A stretch of 64,000 nt of DNA from positions 126,070-190,069 of the forward strand of contig BFEA01000079.1 in the NCBI GenBank assembly GCA_003427395.1, written 5' to 3'. The position numbers and the translations under genes are program-made. The DNA comes from Chara braunii (taxonomy: Eukaryota; Streptophyta; Charophyceae; Charales; Characeae). Numbering within the stretch: position 1 is the first letter of the stretch; each line of letters opens with the position of its first letter. Positions 1 to 10,849 of the stretch are shown one piece after another. A model generated the notes under the pieces. The model worked only from the letters and a program-made list of their open reading frames with translations. It was not told the DNA's origin and searched no databases.

Positions 1-65
<65 letters not shown>
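1..65. repeat. (GA)n microsatellite
   Basis: Uninterrupted GA dinucleotide repeat that opens the window and probably continues to its left. The sequence right after it (tcacatgagg...) matches the part of element H's 3' LTR near 56,905 that follows a shorter GA tract. The repeat is therefore an expanded tract inside an LTR rather than an independent satellite. Confidence 0.97.
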
Positions 66-68
<3 letters not shown>

Positions 69-288
69 CATGAGGAAGGGAACTCGGTTACAAACCTGAT
101 TTGAGATTGTTGGTTGCTGTGCTCATGAGCGCGAGATACTGGAACTCTGAATTTGTATAAGATGATCCTTCATCGAAGTTTCCTAAGCTGTGCTAATTTG
201 GTGGTCCTGTATTTGGTCTCGGTGTGAACCTTCATGTGAACTTTCATTGTGCATGTTTGTGGCGTGTGAATCAGAGCGGATCATTGAA
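1..288 (+). mobile_element. Ty3-type 5' LTR, 3' end only
   Basis: Bases 66-288 align along their length with the last part of the LTR at 56,103-57,196. Shared stretches include the cacatgagga block, 'acctgatt', 'ggtcttggtgtgaa' and 'gcggatnattg'. The counterpart LTR ends in ATTGCA; this copy ends in ATTGAA. A primer-binding site follows after one base, so this is the downstream end of a 5' LTR whose upstream part lies outside the window. It could belong to the gag-pol remnant at 1,950-10,113. Confidence 0.7.
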
Positions 289-289
289 T

Positions 290-301
290 TGGTGTTAGAG
301 C
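290..301 (+). other. primer-binding site (initiator tRNA-Met type)
   Basis: TGGTGTTAGAGC differs from the plant retrotransposon primer site TGGTATCAGAGC by two transitions and sits one base after the inferred LTR end. Its position and similarity support priming by initiator tRNA-Met. The two changes suggest decay. Confidence 0.6.
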
Positions 302-1050
302 ATGAGCGTGTTGCATCCACCGGAGATGTTTGGCGGCGGCAAGCCATAGGACCGACGGGAAGTGATTGTGGTTGCGGCGGGAGAGATTGGGAGAAGCACG
401 TACCTGCCTGCTAGGAGCGGCATCAAGGAGCATCATCAAAGGAATGTTCAGGAGTGAAGTGCTACGCCCCCTTAAGCCCCGTGGATTGCTGTTTTTGAAT
501 TTTGTTGTGTTTTAGTACCTGCACACTTCCTTGGAGACACTGTTGATGGTCAAATTCGTTGATGTCATCCTTTGCAATTGTCTTTGAGTCTGCCGAGTCT
601 GATTAAGTCTGGAGAATGCATGTTTGACTGAGTCCGTTGGCTGGATAGTGACACGTAAGTAGGGGTGCAGGCATAAGTCCACGTAGATGGGGGAATCAAG
701 GGCATAGACCCCAAATACCAGTACTGACTGCCTTGTATTCGTATCTGGGAGGCAGCAAGAGCACATCCTGAACCGTGTGACGACCAGCGAGGGATCGCAG
801 TCTGCAAGCGTAGTAACTTGTTAGCTGGCCAGTAGCAGGATAAGTCGGGTGTGCCGGCATAAGTCCACCTGGACGAGGGAAGCAAGGGCATAGAGTTATA
901 GACCCCAAGGACCAGTACTGGAGAGCTTGCATTGCTATCAGGGTGGCAGCTAAAGCATAACCCAAACCCTGTGACACGCAGTGAAGGGTTAGTAAGTTTT
1001 GAGAGCAAACCTAAAGATTGGTGGCCATGACATCCTGACCGCGTCGTTAA
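302..1050. other. element leader without recognisable gene
   Basis: No open frame here resembles a known protein. The only structure I see is a diverged direct duplication: about 150 bases from 655 recur from 841 (offset about 186), both containing 'gcataagtccac', 'agggcatag' and 'accagtact'. This is probably the untranslated leader of the retroelement whose LTR ends at 288. Confidence 0.5.
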
Positions 1051-1863
1051 AGAACTCCTGAAGTCCTTGCTGGCAGACCTTCAACGCTTAAACAGCTTGT
1101 TCGCCACCAGTCTTCTAGGGGAGCTGTAGTAACTTCACTAGGAAGGGAAATAGATTGGTCCAACCCCATAGACCCGCTCCCCTCTTTCGTGGCAAAGAGG
1201 GATGATTACTTAATGCTGGCGCTAGATTTCCCCCAGGGCCAACCATTCTCCCTTGATGATTTGATCCTGTATCGGGTAGGGGGAAAAGAGTATATGATCC
1301 ACACAGCACACAAACTGAGGCCATGGTGCCATAAATGTACGGCATACGGCCATCTGAGTACGGAGTACGTCTGCCCGCTCCATCCGCAAGAAAGGACTCG
1401 GGCAACGGGGGGACTGTTGAGAGACCCGGTCAAGGTAACCCATTGGAGAACGGTGGACCCGGGACATGAGGGCTGGGTTTACATTGAGCATTGTACAAAG
1501 GAAGGCACGTCAATTGAGTGGAAATGGGAGAACACTGGTGAACTGGACTGGGGCTCGCGCCCCCCGAACACATGGACCCCCCCGGCTCCGGTGGAGGAGA
1601 AGGTGCAGGAGACACAGGTGACCCTCCTGCAAGGAAACACGGAAAACACAGGCTGGAAAATGGTGGGGAAGAAAGGAGGAAAAGGAATGTGGGTTCAAAA
1701 ACAACATACAGAACTCAGGCCGTCGCGAGATGATAACCAGTGGCCCCGAGACACCCTGGGCCCTGTGGCTGGACAGTATATTCCAGAAGAAGAAGACACA
1801 AACGGAACCAGGGCCCACACGAAGCAACTCACTTCTTCCAACCCCAATCTTGGTTGCAATTAG
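1051..1863 (+). pseudogene. LINE ORF1-like fragment with zinc knuckle
   Basis: This stop-free frame of about 270 codons has no convincing start codon near its beginning; the first in-frame ATG after 1,189 is at 1,213. Around 1,285-1,385 it reads like the nucleic-acid-binding ORF1 protein of plant LINEs: a short beta-like stretch (LILYRVGGKEYMI) followed by a Cys-His knuckle CHKC-x4-H-x6-C. The family usually has CX2CX4HX4C, so the last spacer is two residues long. The C-terminal half is Pro/Thr/Gly-rich and low in complexity. It lies between a Ty3 primer site and a Ty3 gag, so it may be a LINE piece inserted in the leader or an unusual extra frame of the element. Function is inferred from one motif only. 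Confidence 0.45.
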
Positions 1864-1949
1864 GAAGGTTAAGCATTGAGGGAGTTAGGTCTAAGGAGGT
1901 GTAGTGAACTTACCTGCTGTGCCGATCACTCACAATAGACGACTACCCC

Positions 1950-4030
1950 ATGTTCGCTTTCTTGGCCCTATCTTTTATGTGGGGGTCCATGCTCCGTTTC
2001 ATCTTCCCACTTGGATTTCACCGGACCGTTAGGATGTGCACAACCGCTAAATCCGGTACGATCACCCAGCCGTATCCAGTGGAGGAGCAGGCCAAAATAG
2101 CTGCCAAATTGAAGGAGCAGAAACAGGAGGAGGAGGAGAGAAAGGTGGAGGAGTTGAAAAGGAAGATGGATGAACAAGAAAATGGAGGAAGACGCAAAAA
2201 AGATAGAAGAAGAAGAAAAACAGGGAGAAGAGGAGTCTTTGACAGACAAAAGAGGGAAACGAAAAGAAGCTGAAGGGGTGCAAAGGGGTGAAGGGGCGGA
2301 GAGAAGCCAAAGTCAACAGCAGTTCCAGCTGGAAGACTCCAGCAAGTGGATGGCAAAGTTCGGTTTCAGTACGTCGGCGAATGAAACGGAGGAGTTGAGT
2401 AAGTTTGGGGAGAAGCTAGACGCTGCCCCGCCGGAAGAACAGCAGCTGCTGATTGAGGAGAGGGAGTATTTGATTCATGCAAGGCTGTTGAGGGAGGAGT
2501 TTAATGGAAAGAAGAAGTTGCGGGAAGAAGGAGAGGCGATCCTGCAGAGGCTGAAGGAGCAAAAGGGTACGACGATCGATGCAAATGATAGATTAAGCCT
2601 CTTGACTGATGCCGTGATGCACACCGCCCCGAAAATCAGCTCACTCCATAGCAACATGGGGGAAGTGTTCAAAAGTGTGTGGAATCACTTCGTTTGCGCG
2701 ACCCTCTGAAAAACTGATGGCAAGAGTGCCCATTACGCCTCCCAACTCAAAGACATCTTCACAAAGAAGATTGTAGGCACCATCGCAGCACAAAGCGAGG
2801 TGGCGTTGGTGGAGGAGAGTCGGGGGGATGGTGACGATGGGAAAGAAAACGGAAGGGTGACGGAGAGAGTCCTGAAGGGGAGGAGGAGAGAGAAACAATG
2901 AAAGTCGAACTCCACTCGACCTATATGGGAAAAAGGGAAGAGATTTTCTACCAATGGGACTCCACCGAAAGAACATACCTGTACGTGCAGATGATTTTGC
3001 ACCAAGATAAGGTGCTCATGGTCAGTTCGTGCCTACCGTCTTCCCCCGAACATAACGCACCCTAAAAATGAATGCATACAAGCTATATTTCCGGCCAGAG
3101 ACAGCCAAAATAAGGGTGCGTTGTGTTCGGGGGAAGACGGTAGGAGGAGGTGCTGCCAACGATGCCATCTCGCTGTGTGAGGCCGCATGCTGCGGCAGAA
3201 ACATGGTGGAATACTCACGAAGGACCAACGTAGATGCGTTCTTCAAGGCCATCCTGGAAAGATTTGAGGATAAGAATAGGGGCAGACGGGTAGAGCATAC
3301 CATTCTGAATATCGCCAACATGAGCTGGAAGTGTGTGTCCTCTCTAAGTCCACCATGAATGAGCTTTTGCATTGGCCCGATCATGGAATGACCCTGACGC
3401 AGATTCTGAATCATTTTGCGATGGCACTCACTGCCCAATTCTATCTCAAGACAAAGGAGGAGGGCATGACCTATGAGGAGGCTGTAGAACAGTTAAGTTT
3501 TGCTGCAGCAGGCTAATTACCAGTTGTACAAGGACCTGCAGAAAGGGCAGAGGTGGAAGAACCAGACAATTTCGAGAAATATTGAGGGGAAACTCTTTTA
3601 GTCACGTTTGAAGAAAGAGAAGTTGAGGCACAACACTACGAACAAATTGATTACGGACTAGAGGATGTAGGCGACAGCCAAGTGGCCCAGAGAGGGGACT
3701 GTGCGGGGTTTGCAGCCTGTGGGGGAGGGCAACGAGGAAGAGGTGGCCGAGGTAGAGGAGGCTATGATAGAGGTGGAGGTAGAGGACCCGCCACTCAGGG
3801 GAGTAGTGGCAATGGCAGCTGCGACGAGGGAGGAAGGGGTTATCGTTCTACGCAAGGTGGACGTGGTTCTCCCTTCAATAGGGGAAGAGGAAAGGGCCAG
3901 CGAAGCTACCCAGCACACCCAGGGCTCGAAGAGGGAGAGCCTTGGAAGACCCTCAACATGTCATACAGGCTATAGCGAAAGAGGATTAACAAGGGTCTGT
4001 GCATCAAATGTGGTGACCCAACCACATTAA
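1950..4030 (+). pseudogene. gag: Ty3/gypsy gag remnant
   Basis: A broken Gag-like polyprotein spread over several frames. In order it shows: a Lys/Glu-rich coiled-coil segment (about 2,080-2,270); an acidic/basic helical region with KFGF and KFGEKLDAAPPEEQ-like text (2,340-2,640); a capsid-like stretch (3,155-3,515) with 'AFFKAILERFED'; an Arg/Gly-rich RGG segment (3,680-3,960); and a final zinc knuckle near 4,000-4,045. The knuckle reads CIKC-x4-T-x4-C, so the zinc-binding His is replaced by Thr. Frame changes occur near 2,270, 2,710, 3,340, 3,515 and 3,960, and a 109-bp MITE sits inside at 3,034-3,142. Gag packages element RNA; this copy cannot make an intact one. The N-terminal domains match no family I can name. 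Confidence 0.65.
3034..3142. mobile_element. 109-bp MITE, TA-flanked, copy 1
   Basis: A nearly perfect inverted repeat: arms of about 30 bases beginning CCGTCTTCCCCCGAACATAA and ending with its complement, flanked by TA on both sides. It has no coding capacity. The same 109-bp length recurs at 39,093 and 62,620. The TA duplication suggests mobilisation by a Tc1/mariner-type transposase in trans. It interrupts the gag frame, so it inserted after that element. Confidence 0.85.
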
Positions 4031-4229
4031 TTCCCTTCTGTCCGGATTTCCGACGGCCATCATAAGGGAACGGCCAGTAGGAGCTGCAACTTCTCCTGCT
4101 GGACCTTCAGACTTTGATAGACAGGTAGAGGCGCATGCCGAGCAGAAAACCTCCTGTTTGAAGGTCCCCATGGCAGAGGCTAATGTAGGCCTCCACCTTG
4201 ATAGTTGTCCGGAGGTTGCTTGAACTAGG

Positions 4230-5391
4230 ATGTCCCTAGGTGGTTCCCTTGCACGCATAGGTGATGAGCTGATCACTCATCGCCAAGCCCAGGCCGAAAT
4301 GAAGAAGATGTCGAAAGGGCAGCTAATTATAGGAGATGTAGATATTAGTAGAGAAAGAGTAGGTGCATTAGTTGATAGTGGATCCACGCACAGTTATATT
4401 AGCCGGAGTGGATTGCAGAAGATGCATCTCGTCATGAAGGTACAGAAGTTGGGGGAGCCGGTTGTAAGTAGTGGATGATTACATTGAAGGGGTTAAGGCA
4501 TACCTCCGGCTGGAGTGGGTAAAGAAGGTGGAGAGAGAGTTGCACTCCCTGACCCTTTCAATGGAAGAGAACCTACCCTTTGACTTGATCCTAGGTACGG
4601 ATTGGGGGAACACCGCTACAGCTGGCATAAAGCTAGGTGAGCATGAGTGCTGGCTCCACAGTCCCGAAGCTGGCACGAAGAAAATGCGGATGTTCCATGA
4701 GTCCGGAGTCGAGTCCCGTTTGTCCGTTTGCTGTATGCGTGCCCCACGTTTGCTCGGCAAGTGGTGAAGAAAGATATGGTTAACCAAGTACTCGTCACCT
4801 ATGCCAGACTGGTTAGTGAGGAAAGGAGAGAGGAGGAACCAACACTGCCCCAAGTTCAAAACTTGTTGAAGCAGTTTGTTGTTGTGGAAGAGGCCCCGAC
4901 TGGCATAGTAGAGAGGGAGATGAAGCACTGGATTGAGACAGAACCCATAAGTAAAACTCCCAAGGGCACCATCTGTCGTATGTTTCCCATGGAGTTGGAG
5001 AAGGTGCTCGGGCAGCTAGACGCTAGAGAAGGGTTGGATAAAGCCAAGTCCATCACCATAAGGCGCACCGGTCTTGTTCGTGCCTAAGAAGGAGGGCAAG
5101 CTGCGCATGTGTATCAATTATAGAGGGCTGAATGCAATAACCGTTAAGAATGTCGAACCATTACCACGGATAGATGATTTGCTCGACAGGGTGCAAGGCT
5201 GTGAATACTACTTAAAGATTGATTTAAAATCAGGGTACCATCAGATTAAGGTACAGCCCGAGGAGCAGCACAAAACGGCCTTCGAGTTCGTGGTCATGTC
5301 ATTTGGTCTGACGAATGCCCCTGCTACATTTCAAAGATGCATGAATGATCTCTTCGCAAGGTCTGGGCTACTAAGAAGATGTAGAAGTTAG
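4230..5391 (+). pseudogene. pol: Ty3 pol segment A: protease and RT N-terminus
   Basis: The first of two consecutive pol segments. A retropepsin starts near 4,300; its catalytic triplet is D-S-G (ALVDSGSTHSYIS, about 4,365-4,405). The flap-distal motif FDLILGTDW follows at about 4,580-4,605 after a frame change near 4,475. The protease-RT linker runs to about 5,070 in a third frame. The RT fingers and palm begin ([29 protein letters not shown]) and stop at a sequence like NAPATFQRCMNDLF near 5,360, before the YxDD box. RNase H and integrase are missing from this segment. Instead a second, diverged protease begins at about 5,446. Segment A is a truncated relative of segment B, not a recent copy of it. 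Confidence 0.85.
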
Positions 5392-5445
5392 CAAAGTCTG
5401 ACGACTCTTTGCGAGGTATGGGCTACTACATAGAAAACACCAAGG

Positions 5446-6085
5446 CAGCTAGTCATAGCAGATGTAGAAGTTCGCAAAGTGAGAATATGTGCGATGATGG
5501 ACAGTGGGTCCACCAGGAGTTATATCTCCCGAAGAACAGTTAAAAAGTTGCATCTAGGAATGAAGGTTCAGGATTTGGAAAAGCTAGTAGTCTTGAGAAT
5601 GGCTAACAACAGTTTGATGATCCTGGAGCAATACCTTGAGGGGTTTAAGGCATACTTCCAGTTGGAAGGTGGAGAGAAAGTCAAGAATGTGTTACACTCT
5701 TTGACCCTTCTAGTGGAAGAAAAACTACCCTTTGATATGGTCTTAGGCATGGATTGGGGGTTGGCAGCGAAAACACTTGTGAAGATGGGTGAAGTTTAGT
5801 GTTGGTTGCCTAGTCAGGAAAAGAAGGATGAGAAGAAGGAAAGTCCGGCAGTATAATCAATCCGGTTTGAAATCATCTCTCTCGATTAGTTGTACGAGTG
5901 ACCCTGCATTCTCTAGATACACAGTAAGGAGCAAGGTGATAGATCAGGTCTATGAGGCCTATGTCACACATGAAAAGAGGGATAACGGCAACGAAGTACA
6001 ATCGAAAGAAGAAGGAGAGGCTATGCCACTGCAAGCTCAGAAGTTGTTAGAAGGATTTGCTGATATCGTTAGGAACCCAAGGTAG
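5446..6085 (+). pseudogene. pol: Ty3 pol segment B: protease and linker
   Basis: A retropepsin with catalytic D-S-G at 5,500-5,508 (MMDSGSTRSYIS) and the C-terminal motif FDMVLGMDWG near 5,730-5,760, followed by the linker before RT. The frame ends at a TAG at about 5,797 and continues in another frame to about 6,085. The protein is clearly diverged from the protease of segment A about 1.1 kb upstream, so the two are different element lineages joined together. Aspartic proteases of this kind mature Gag-Pol. Confidence 0.8.
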
Positions 6086-6438
6086 TAAAAAGGCCAATTA
6101 AGCACCACATTGAGATAGGGCCAGGTAGCAAGATTCCCAAGCGTCCCATTTACAAGATGGCGCCACATGAGTTGGTAGACAAATGATGGGTTAAGCCAAG
6201 TTCATCTCCCTATGGTGCACCTATTTTGTTTGTAAAGGAAGGAGCACTAAGACTGTGTATAGACTATATGGGTTTGCTTGCCATAACAGTAAAGAATGCA
6301 GAACCGTTGCCCCTTGTAGATGATCTGCTAGAGAGGTTGCAGGGCTGCAAGTATTTCTTTAAGATGGACTTGATGTCAAGGTATCATCAGATTGAAGTGG
6401 CCCCTGAAGATAAGCCTAATATAGCCTTTAGAACTAGG
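6085..6438 (+). pseudogene. pol: Ty3 pol segment B: reverse transcriptase, N-terminal half
   Basis: Shows the RT finger/palm text 'LRLCIDYMGLLAITVKNAEPLP' in part, then FFKMDLMSRYHQIEVAPED and AFRTR, where it is cut by a 1,027-bp insertion. The reading resumes in the proper place at 7,470. A stop near 6,187 (TGA, before the PSSSPYGAP motif) already disables it. Function: polymerase for element cDNA, inactive here. Confidence 0.85.
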
Positions 6439-7465
6439 TGTAATGAACCCAGTCTGTAAGATACTCGCCAGATGTCAAAATACAAAGTAACTCAACTCTG
6501 AATAATGTTTCCAATAATCATGAATGTGATCTCTGATACAATGTCTCGTTTCCAGTAGATGAAAAGAGTGGAGGGGGAATAGACAGATTAGAAGGTGGAA
6601 GAGATAGTAACCATCAATGTCCACAAAGAGAGTAGCCCAGCAGTTCCCACTCCTTCTCTGGGCTTCCCCTCTCCTCCACGTCAACAAAACAGTATCCAGT
6701 AACGAGCCTGACAGATCCTGATCACATTGAAGTGCCACGTGGCACAGTTCTCTCGTGAAGACGTTGGAGACAATCAGCAGCGCACAGTATCGACATCAAC
6801 CTCAGGTAAGTATCCCGATCCTTCTCAATCATCCACAGATCCCGATCTCCCTCCTTGTCGCATCCAACTCAGCAATGTAGACAATGTGGCAAATGCCACG
6901 TCAGCAATGAAGACAGAGTGGCATGCACCACATCAGCAATGTTGAAGACAGTGTGGCCCTGCGCCACATCAGCACAGGCTGGCGCCAAAGCAGAAAGGTG
7001 CCAGCGTGTAGCAGCAGTCTCGTGTCGTCCACAGTGCCAGCGTACAGCGAGCGTCAAGCCAGCGTACAGCTAGCGTCAAGCCAGTGTCAAGGCAGCATAG
7101 CAAGATTGAATGTCGACTCCCTGGAGGCCAGGCCTTATGTAATGTTTGACGAGGCTGACCGGCCTCAGGTTGACTCACACCCGAGGGCCTGGATTGCATA
7201 CAGTTGCAGACTTCCACTTGGTCCTGATGCTGTCTTGGTACCTGGATACGAACAACTGTGTGTGTCTGACCGGCGGCCTGGGCTGGGTACATGCAGACTT
7301 TGACTCTTGGGTCGCTGGGCAGTTGACCAAAGTCAACTGTCCGGAGCACAGGCCCTGGGACAACAAGGGGATTTTCCTCCCCTGGCCTTTGCGGCCTCAG
7401 ACCGGGGTCGCGGCCTGCGTGTGGCCTGAGGGGCCACTTCAAGGCATATCAAGTGGGGTATTGCA
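6439..7465. mobile_element. solo LTR inserted in reverse transcriptase, 4-bp TSD
   Basis: The insertion starts TGTAAT and ends ATTGCA, the TG...CA ends of an LTR with short inverted tips, and is flanked by TAGG at 6,435-6,438 and 7,466-7,469. Removing it with one TAGG rejoins RT in frame, which fixes the borders. It has no pol genes, so it is a solo LTR or a very small LTR element. GGCC-rich sequence near the right end and AT-rich sequence at the left resemble the U3-to-U5 order of the C and G LTRs read on the minus strand, so minus orientation is likely. Inside are direct repeats: a 22-bp unit about 2.5 times (7,031-7,096) and a 'cacatcagcaatg' repeat (6,893-6,975). Confidence 0.85.
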
Positions 7466-7469
7466 TAGG

Positions 7470-7765
7470 TATGGCCAGGAGTTTAATGTGATGCCCTTGG
7501 TATGACTAACGCCCCCACTACTTTCCAGCAATGTATGAATGATCTATTCAAAGACCGGCTTGACAAAGCTGTAGTTGTATATTTAGACGATATCCTAGTT
7601 TTTAGTAAGACTCTAGAAGAACATGAAGAGCATCTACGCAAAGTCCTGACAAAGTCCCAAGAAATGTGAGTGGGCGAAGAAGCGTGTGTTGTATCTCGGC
7701 CTTGTCATAAACGGAAACGGTGTGCAACCGGATGATAGTAAGGTTGTAGTGATTAGAGACTGGCC
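7470..7765 (+). pseudogene. pol: Ty3 pol segment B: RT C-terminal half with YLDD
   Basis: Directly continues the RT interrupted at 6,438: NVMPLGMTNAPTTFQQCMND, then VVVYLDDILVF at about 7,570-7,600, holding the catalytic Tyr-x-Asp-Asp box intact. A one-base frame change lies near 7,655-7,690 (KVLTKSQEM before the VLYLGLVI motif). Confidence 0.9.
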
Positions 7766-8340
7766 GACGCCAAAGAACATCACAGAACTACGCTCATTCC
7801 TAGGACTGGCTAATTACTATAGAAAGTTTGTCAATAATTTTTTCACCATAGCCGCACCACTTCGTAGATTGTTTAAGGAGGGTATTCGGTTGTGGGACAA
7901 AGACTGCACTTCATCCTATAAGAAGTTGGAGTTGATTGAGTATCCGGTACTGAAGCTTGCAGATCCATCCTTGATTTTTGTTGTGACCACAGACGCTAGC
8001 CAGTATGGGATAGAGGCGATGGCAAGGACTATATCCCAGTAAAGTTCATGTCCAAAAGATTACGATCAAAGAAAGTAGCCGACTCTACCTATGAGCGAGA
8101 GTTGTATGCCCTCCATGAACCCCTACAAACCTGGCGACATCATCTCCTAGGAAGACAGTTTAAGGATTACTCAGATCATGAGACCTTGAGCTTGTTAAGA
8201 ACACAGGCCCGAATGTCTACTAAGTTGCAAAGGTGGGCTAGGTTCATAGACCAGTCTGACTTTGACTTTAAACCAGTGAACGGGAAATATAATGTTGTCA
8301 CCGATGCCGTATCCAGAAGAGCAGATTTCTTTGGGATGAT
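7766..8340 (+). pseudogene. pol: Ty3 pol segment B: RNase H
   Basis: Begins after the RT thumb (LRSFLGLANYYRKFV). The RNase H core starts with VVTTDASQYGI (about 7,980-8,010; first catalytic Asp present), is interrupted by a TAA near 8,040, and continues with STYERELYAL and DHETLSLL to the terminal A-V-S-R-R motif (usual ADALSRR) near 8,305-8,325. It would degrade the RNA strand of the hybrid; the stop and frame changes disable it. Confidence 0.85.
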
Positions 8341-8469
8341 TACTACTTATTTAGACATAGGAAAATACTTGTACATGCTTATAACTCAGATCATATCAAC
8401 AAAGAAGTTACAGCTGAGGTTAAGGAGAAACCACATGAATGGCCATACTACAGGATAGCTGACAGATCA

Positions 8470-9550
8470 TTGTTTCTTACATCCGACAGCAAAGATAAAC
8501 TGAGCATTCCCTCTAATGAAGAACATAAGAGTATCATCCTGGGAGAACACATGATTCTGAGGGACATTTTGGCTGGAGAAAGACTTATGCTAGTCTACTA
8601 CAATCTAATATATGGCCTGGAATGAAGTCAAACTATCACATCCATACAGCAGTGTAGAATTTGTCAAAGGAACAAAAGTTCAACTCAAGCCCCACTAGAA
8701 TTGTTAGGAAATCTACCTGTTCCCTTAGGTCCTGGAGACTCGGGTATCTACAGATTTTATGGACACGTCAAGAGCAGAGACAGAAATACCCAAGTTATGG
8801 TCATAGTGGATCACTTCAGCAAGTATGCAGAATTTGTTCCTTTGCCAGCCGAAGCAAAAACAAATGGTCAACGTTCATCCCTTGACTATAGTTAGTGATA
8901 GTGATGTTAGATTCACCGCGGAACACTGCCAGCAACTCATGAAAGTGTATGGATCTCAATTGACCATGTTGTCAGGTAGGCACCCTGATATTAATGGTCA
9001 AACGGAGCAGATGAATACGTTTTTGCAACAGACCCTTCGCATGTATATTAGACCAGATCAGCTAGATTGGGACGAGCACCTCCTTAAGGTAGCCAGTGCA
9101 TACAATAACTCAGTGCACCTGTCAACTAAAAAGACACCTAATGAATTGCATGAGTGGAAGCCACAAAAAACTATAGATGGACTTAGTGATAGTGATATTA
9201 GATTCACCGGGGAACACTGACAGCAACTCGTGAAAGTGTATGGATCTCAATTGACCATGTTGTCAGGTAGGCACCCTGAGACTAATGGTCAAACGGAGCA
9301 GATGAATAAGTTTTTGCAACAGACCCTTCGCATGTATATCAGACCAGATCGGCTAGATTGGGACGAGCACCTCCTTAAGGTAGCCAGTGCATACAATAAC
9401 TCAGTGCACCTGTCAACTAAACAGACACCTAATGAATTGCATGAGTGGAAGCCACATAAACCTATAGACGGACTAAGCCGGGACCAGATTCCGAGACTAC
9501 CACCCGGTACTCGTGACTTTAAACTGATGCACGATTCAACATGGTAGAGC
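8470..9550 (+). pseudogene. pol: Ty3 pol segment B: integrase with internal duplication
   Basis: The HHCC zinc region (about 8,520-8,680) is poorly preserved. Downstream the catalytic core shows a frame-shifted first-Asp region, VIVDHFSKYAEFVPLPAEA (about 8,800-8,850), and TIVSDSDVRF (about 8,886). The glutamate motif GQTEQMN appears twice because 291 bases are duplicated. The second copy has TGA in place of TGC/TGG at about 9,218. The C-terminal text (HLSTKQTPNELHEW, LPPGTRDF) is typical of plant Ty3 integrases. Confidence 0.85.
8892..9473 (+). repeat. 291-bp in-frame tandem duplication in integrase
   Basis: Bases 8,892-9,182 are repeated at 9,183-9,473 with few differences; 291 is exactly 97 codons, so the frame is kept. 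Both copies start at the SDSD(V/I)RF motif and end before the KPIDGL motif. Short AGTGAT runs at the border may have promoted slippage or unequal exchange. Confidence 0.93.
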
Positions 9551-10113
9551 AAGCTAGCAAACACCTAAGATCTTCAAAGTTCGCAATAGGTGATTTAGTC
9601 TGGGTGAAGTCCAAGAAATTTGTGCATGGAGAAGGGATTTCTAAAAATTGCTACCTGCATGTAGACCACTGTGGGAAATTCTAGATGTCAAGAGAGACAC
9701 TAATGGTATGTCTTACACGGTTGATGTTCCTCCGTGTCTTCGCACTTATCCAGTCTCCTATGCTTCAAAGTTGTTGCATGCTAATTTGGGACAGTCCTTC
9801 CCCTCTTTTCGATCAACGATTTTTAAGGTTCATGTTTTTCTTTCCTTTTGAAGTCGCATTCAGGCAAAATTTGTGTAAAAAATAAAAAACATAATTAAAA
9901 AAAAGAGATACGGCATTGACCATATTGTAGATCAAGCTGAACTTAGAAACCGGTAGACGGGGGAGACCAAGTCAACAGCTTAGAGTGAGATGGCAATACC
10001 AACACATAAAGAGGATAAGTGGTACCCCAAAGAGCAACTGCGTGAGACCACACCTAGCGTAGTCTCGCATTATGAGCAAGCACGCAGGGGGATTCGTGAG
10101 TTTGACAGGTAGC
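9551..10113 (+). pseudogene. pol: integrase C-terminal region and chromodomain-like tail
   Basis: Contains the post-integrase module (PLWEILDVKRDTNGMSYTVD, YASKLLHA; 9,660-9,800), then about 80 bases of AT-rich sequence ending in an A-run (about 9,826-9,905) that breaks the frame. A tail resembling the Ty3 chromodomain follows: YGIDHIVDQAE, RVRWQYQHIKEDKWYPKEQL, ending REFDR-stop at 10,113. The same ending (GINVVDR-stop) occurs in element H at 56,058, so the two are related. Chromodomains steer integration toward particular chromatin. Confidence 0.75.
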
Positions 10114-10327
10114 TACTCCTACTGATGTCATCGTCATTTCAGCCTGATGAACCATTTCGTAAGCAATGGTCTTGATTAGCATCTCAACTTCTAGCTAACG
10201 AGAGTAGCTGATTGCAAACCATCACTGCCAGATTCCTACAGCTTTATAGGCATTGCTGATTTCACAAAGCAGCTTCACCTTACTGAAATAATACCTCTGG
10301 GGGACCTCGAATTTTGGCCGGCGCGAG
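10114..10327. other. short 3' untranslated stretch before LTR
   Basis: No coding signal. It lies between the pol stop and the inferred LTR start, and would hold the polypurine tract. A ggggga run occurs at about 10,297, and 'ggcgcgag' lies immediately before the LTR-like start. Confidence 0.4.
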
Positions 10328-10849
10328 TAAAAGGATTCATTCGCTGCTGCAGTATGGCCCTGGTACAGTGTCCCATTCTCTTTTGTACCTTCGGACCAAG
10401 GTAGAACTTTCCGGTTGGTAGAAGACCGATAGGAACAGTAGACGGTCCTAGAAGTCCATAGTTTGGGAGTGGCCACGTGTCCAGTCCCAGTCCCATCGCA
10501 GGTCAGTCCCAAGGAAAGGACACGACAGACTGTATGTTTGTCTGCTGTGGCAAGGCCTGGTAGGAAGAGTCCGGAACACATGGGAGGCAGAGAAGTAGGC
10601 ACAAAAGGGAGGCCAGAGTGAGGCACTGTGTACTCTTTGATTCCGTCATTTGCAGAAGCCGCGCTGCCCAGCCGTTGTTAAGCGCCAAGATCTTGAAGTG
10701 AACAGTGTCGCGTGAGAGCGGGAGAGAGAGTAGTCGACGGCATTGGGTGCCTCAGCTAGAGCCTCGCAGGGAGAGAGAGCAAGAGCAGTGAGGACATTCA
10801 GAGAGCGATCGTAAGACCTGTGCACTGTAGTTGGAAGCAGTAGAGGGGG

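Noticed and set aside
1968-2356. Minus-strand frames opposite the gag coiled coil
   Set aside because: Shadows of a Lys/Glu-rich coding strand; no independent motif.
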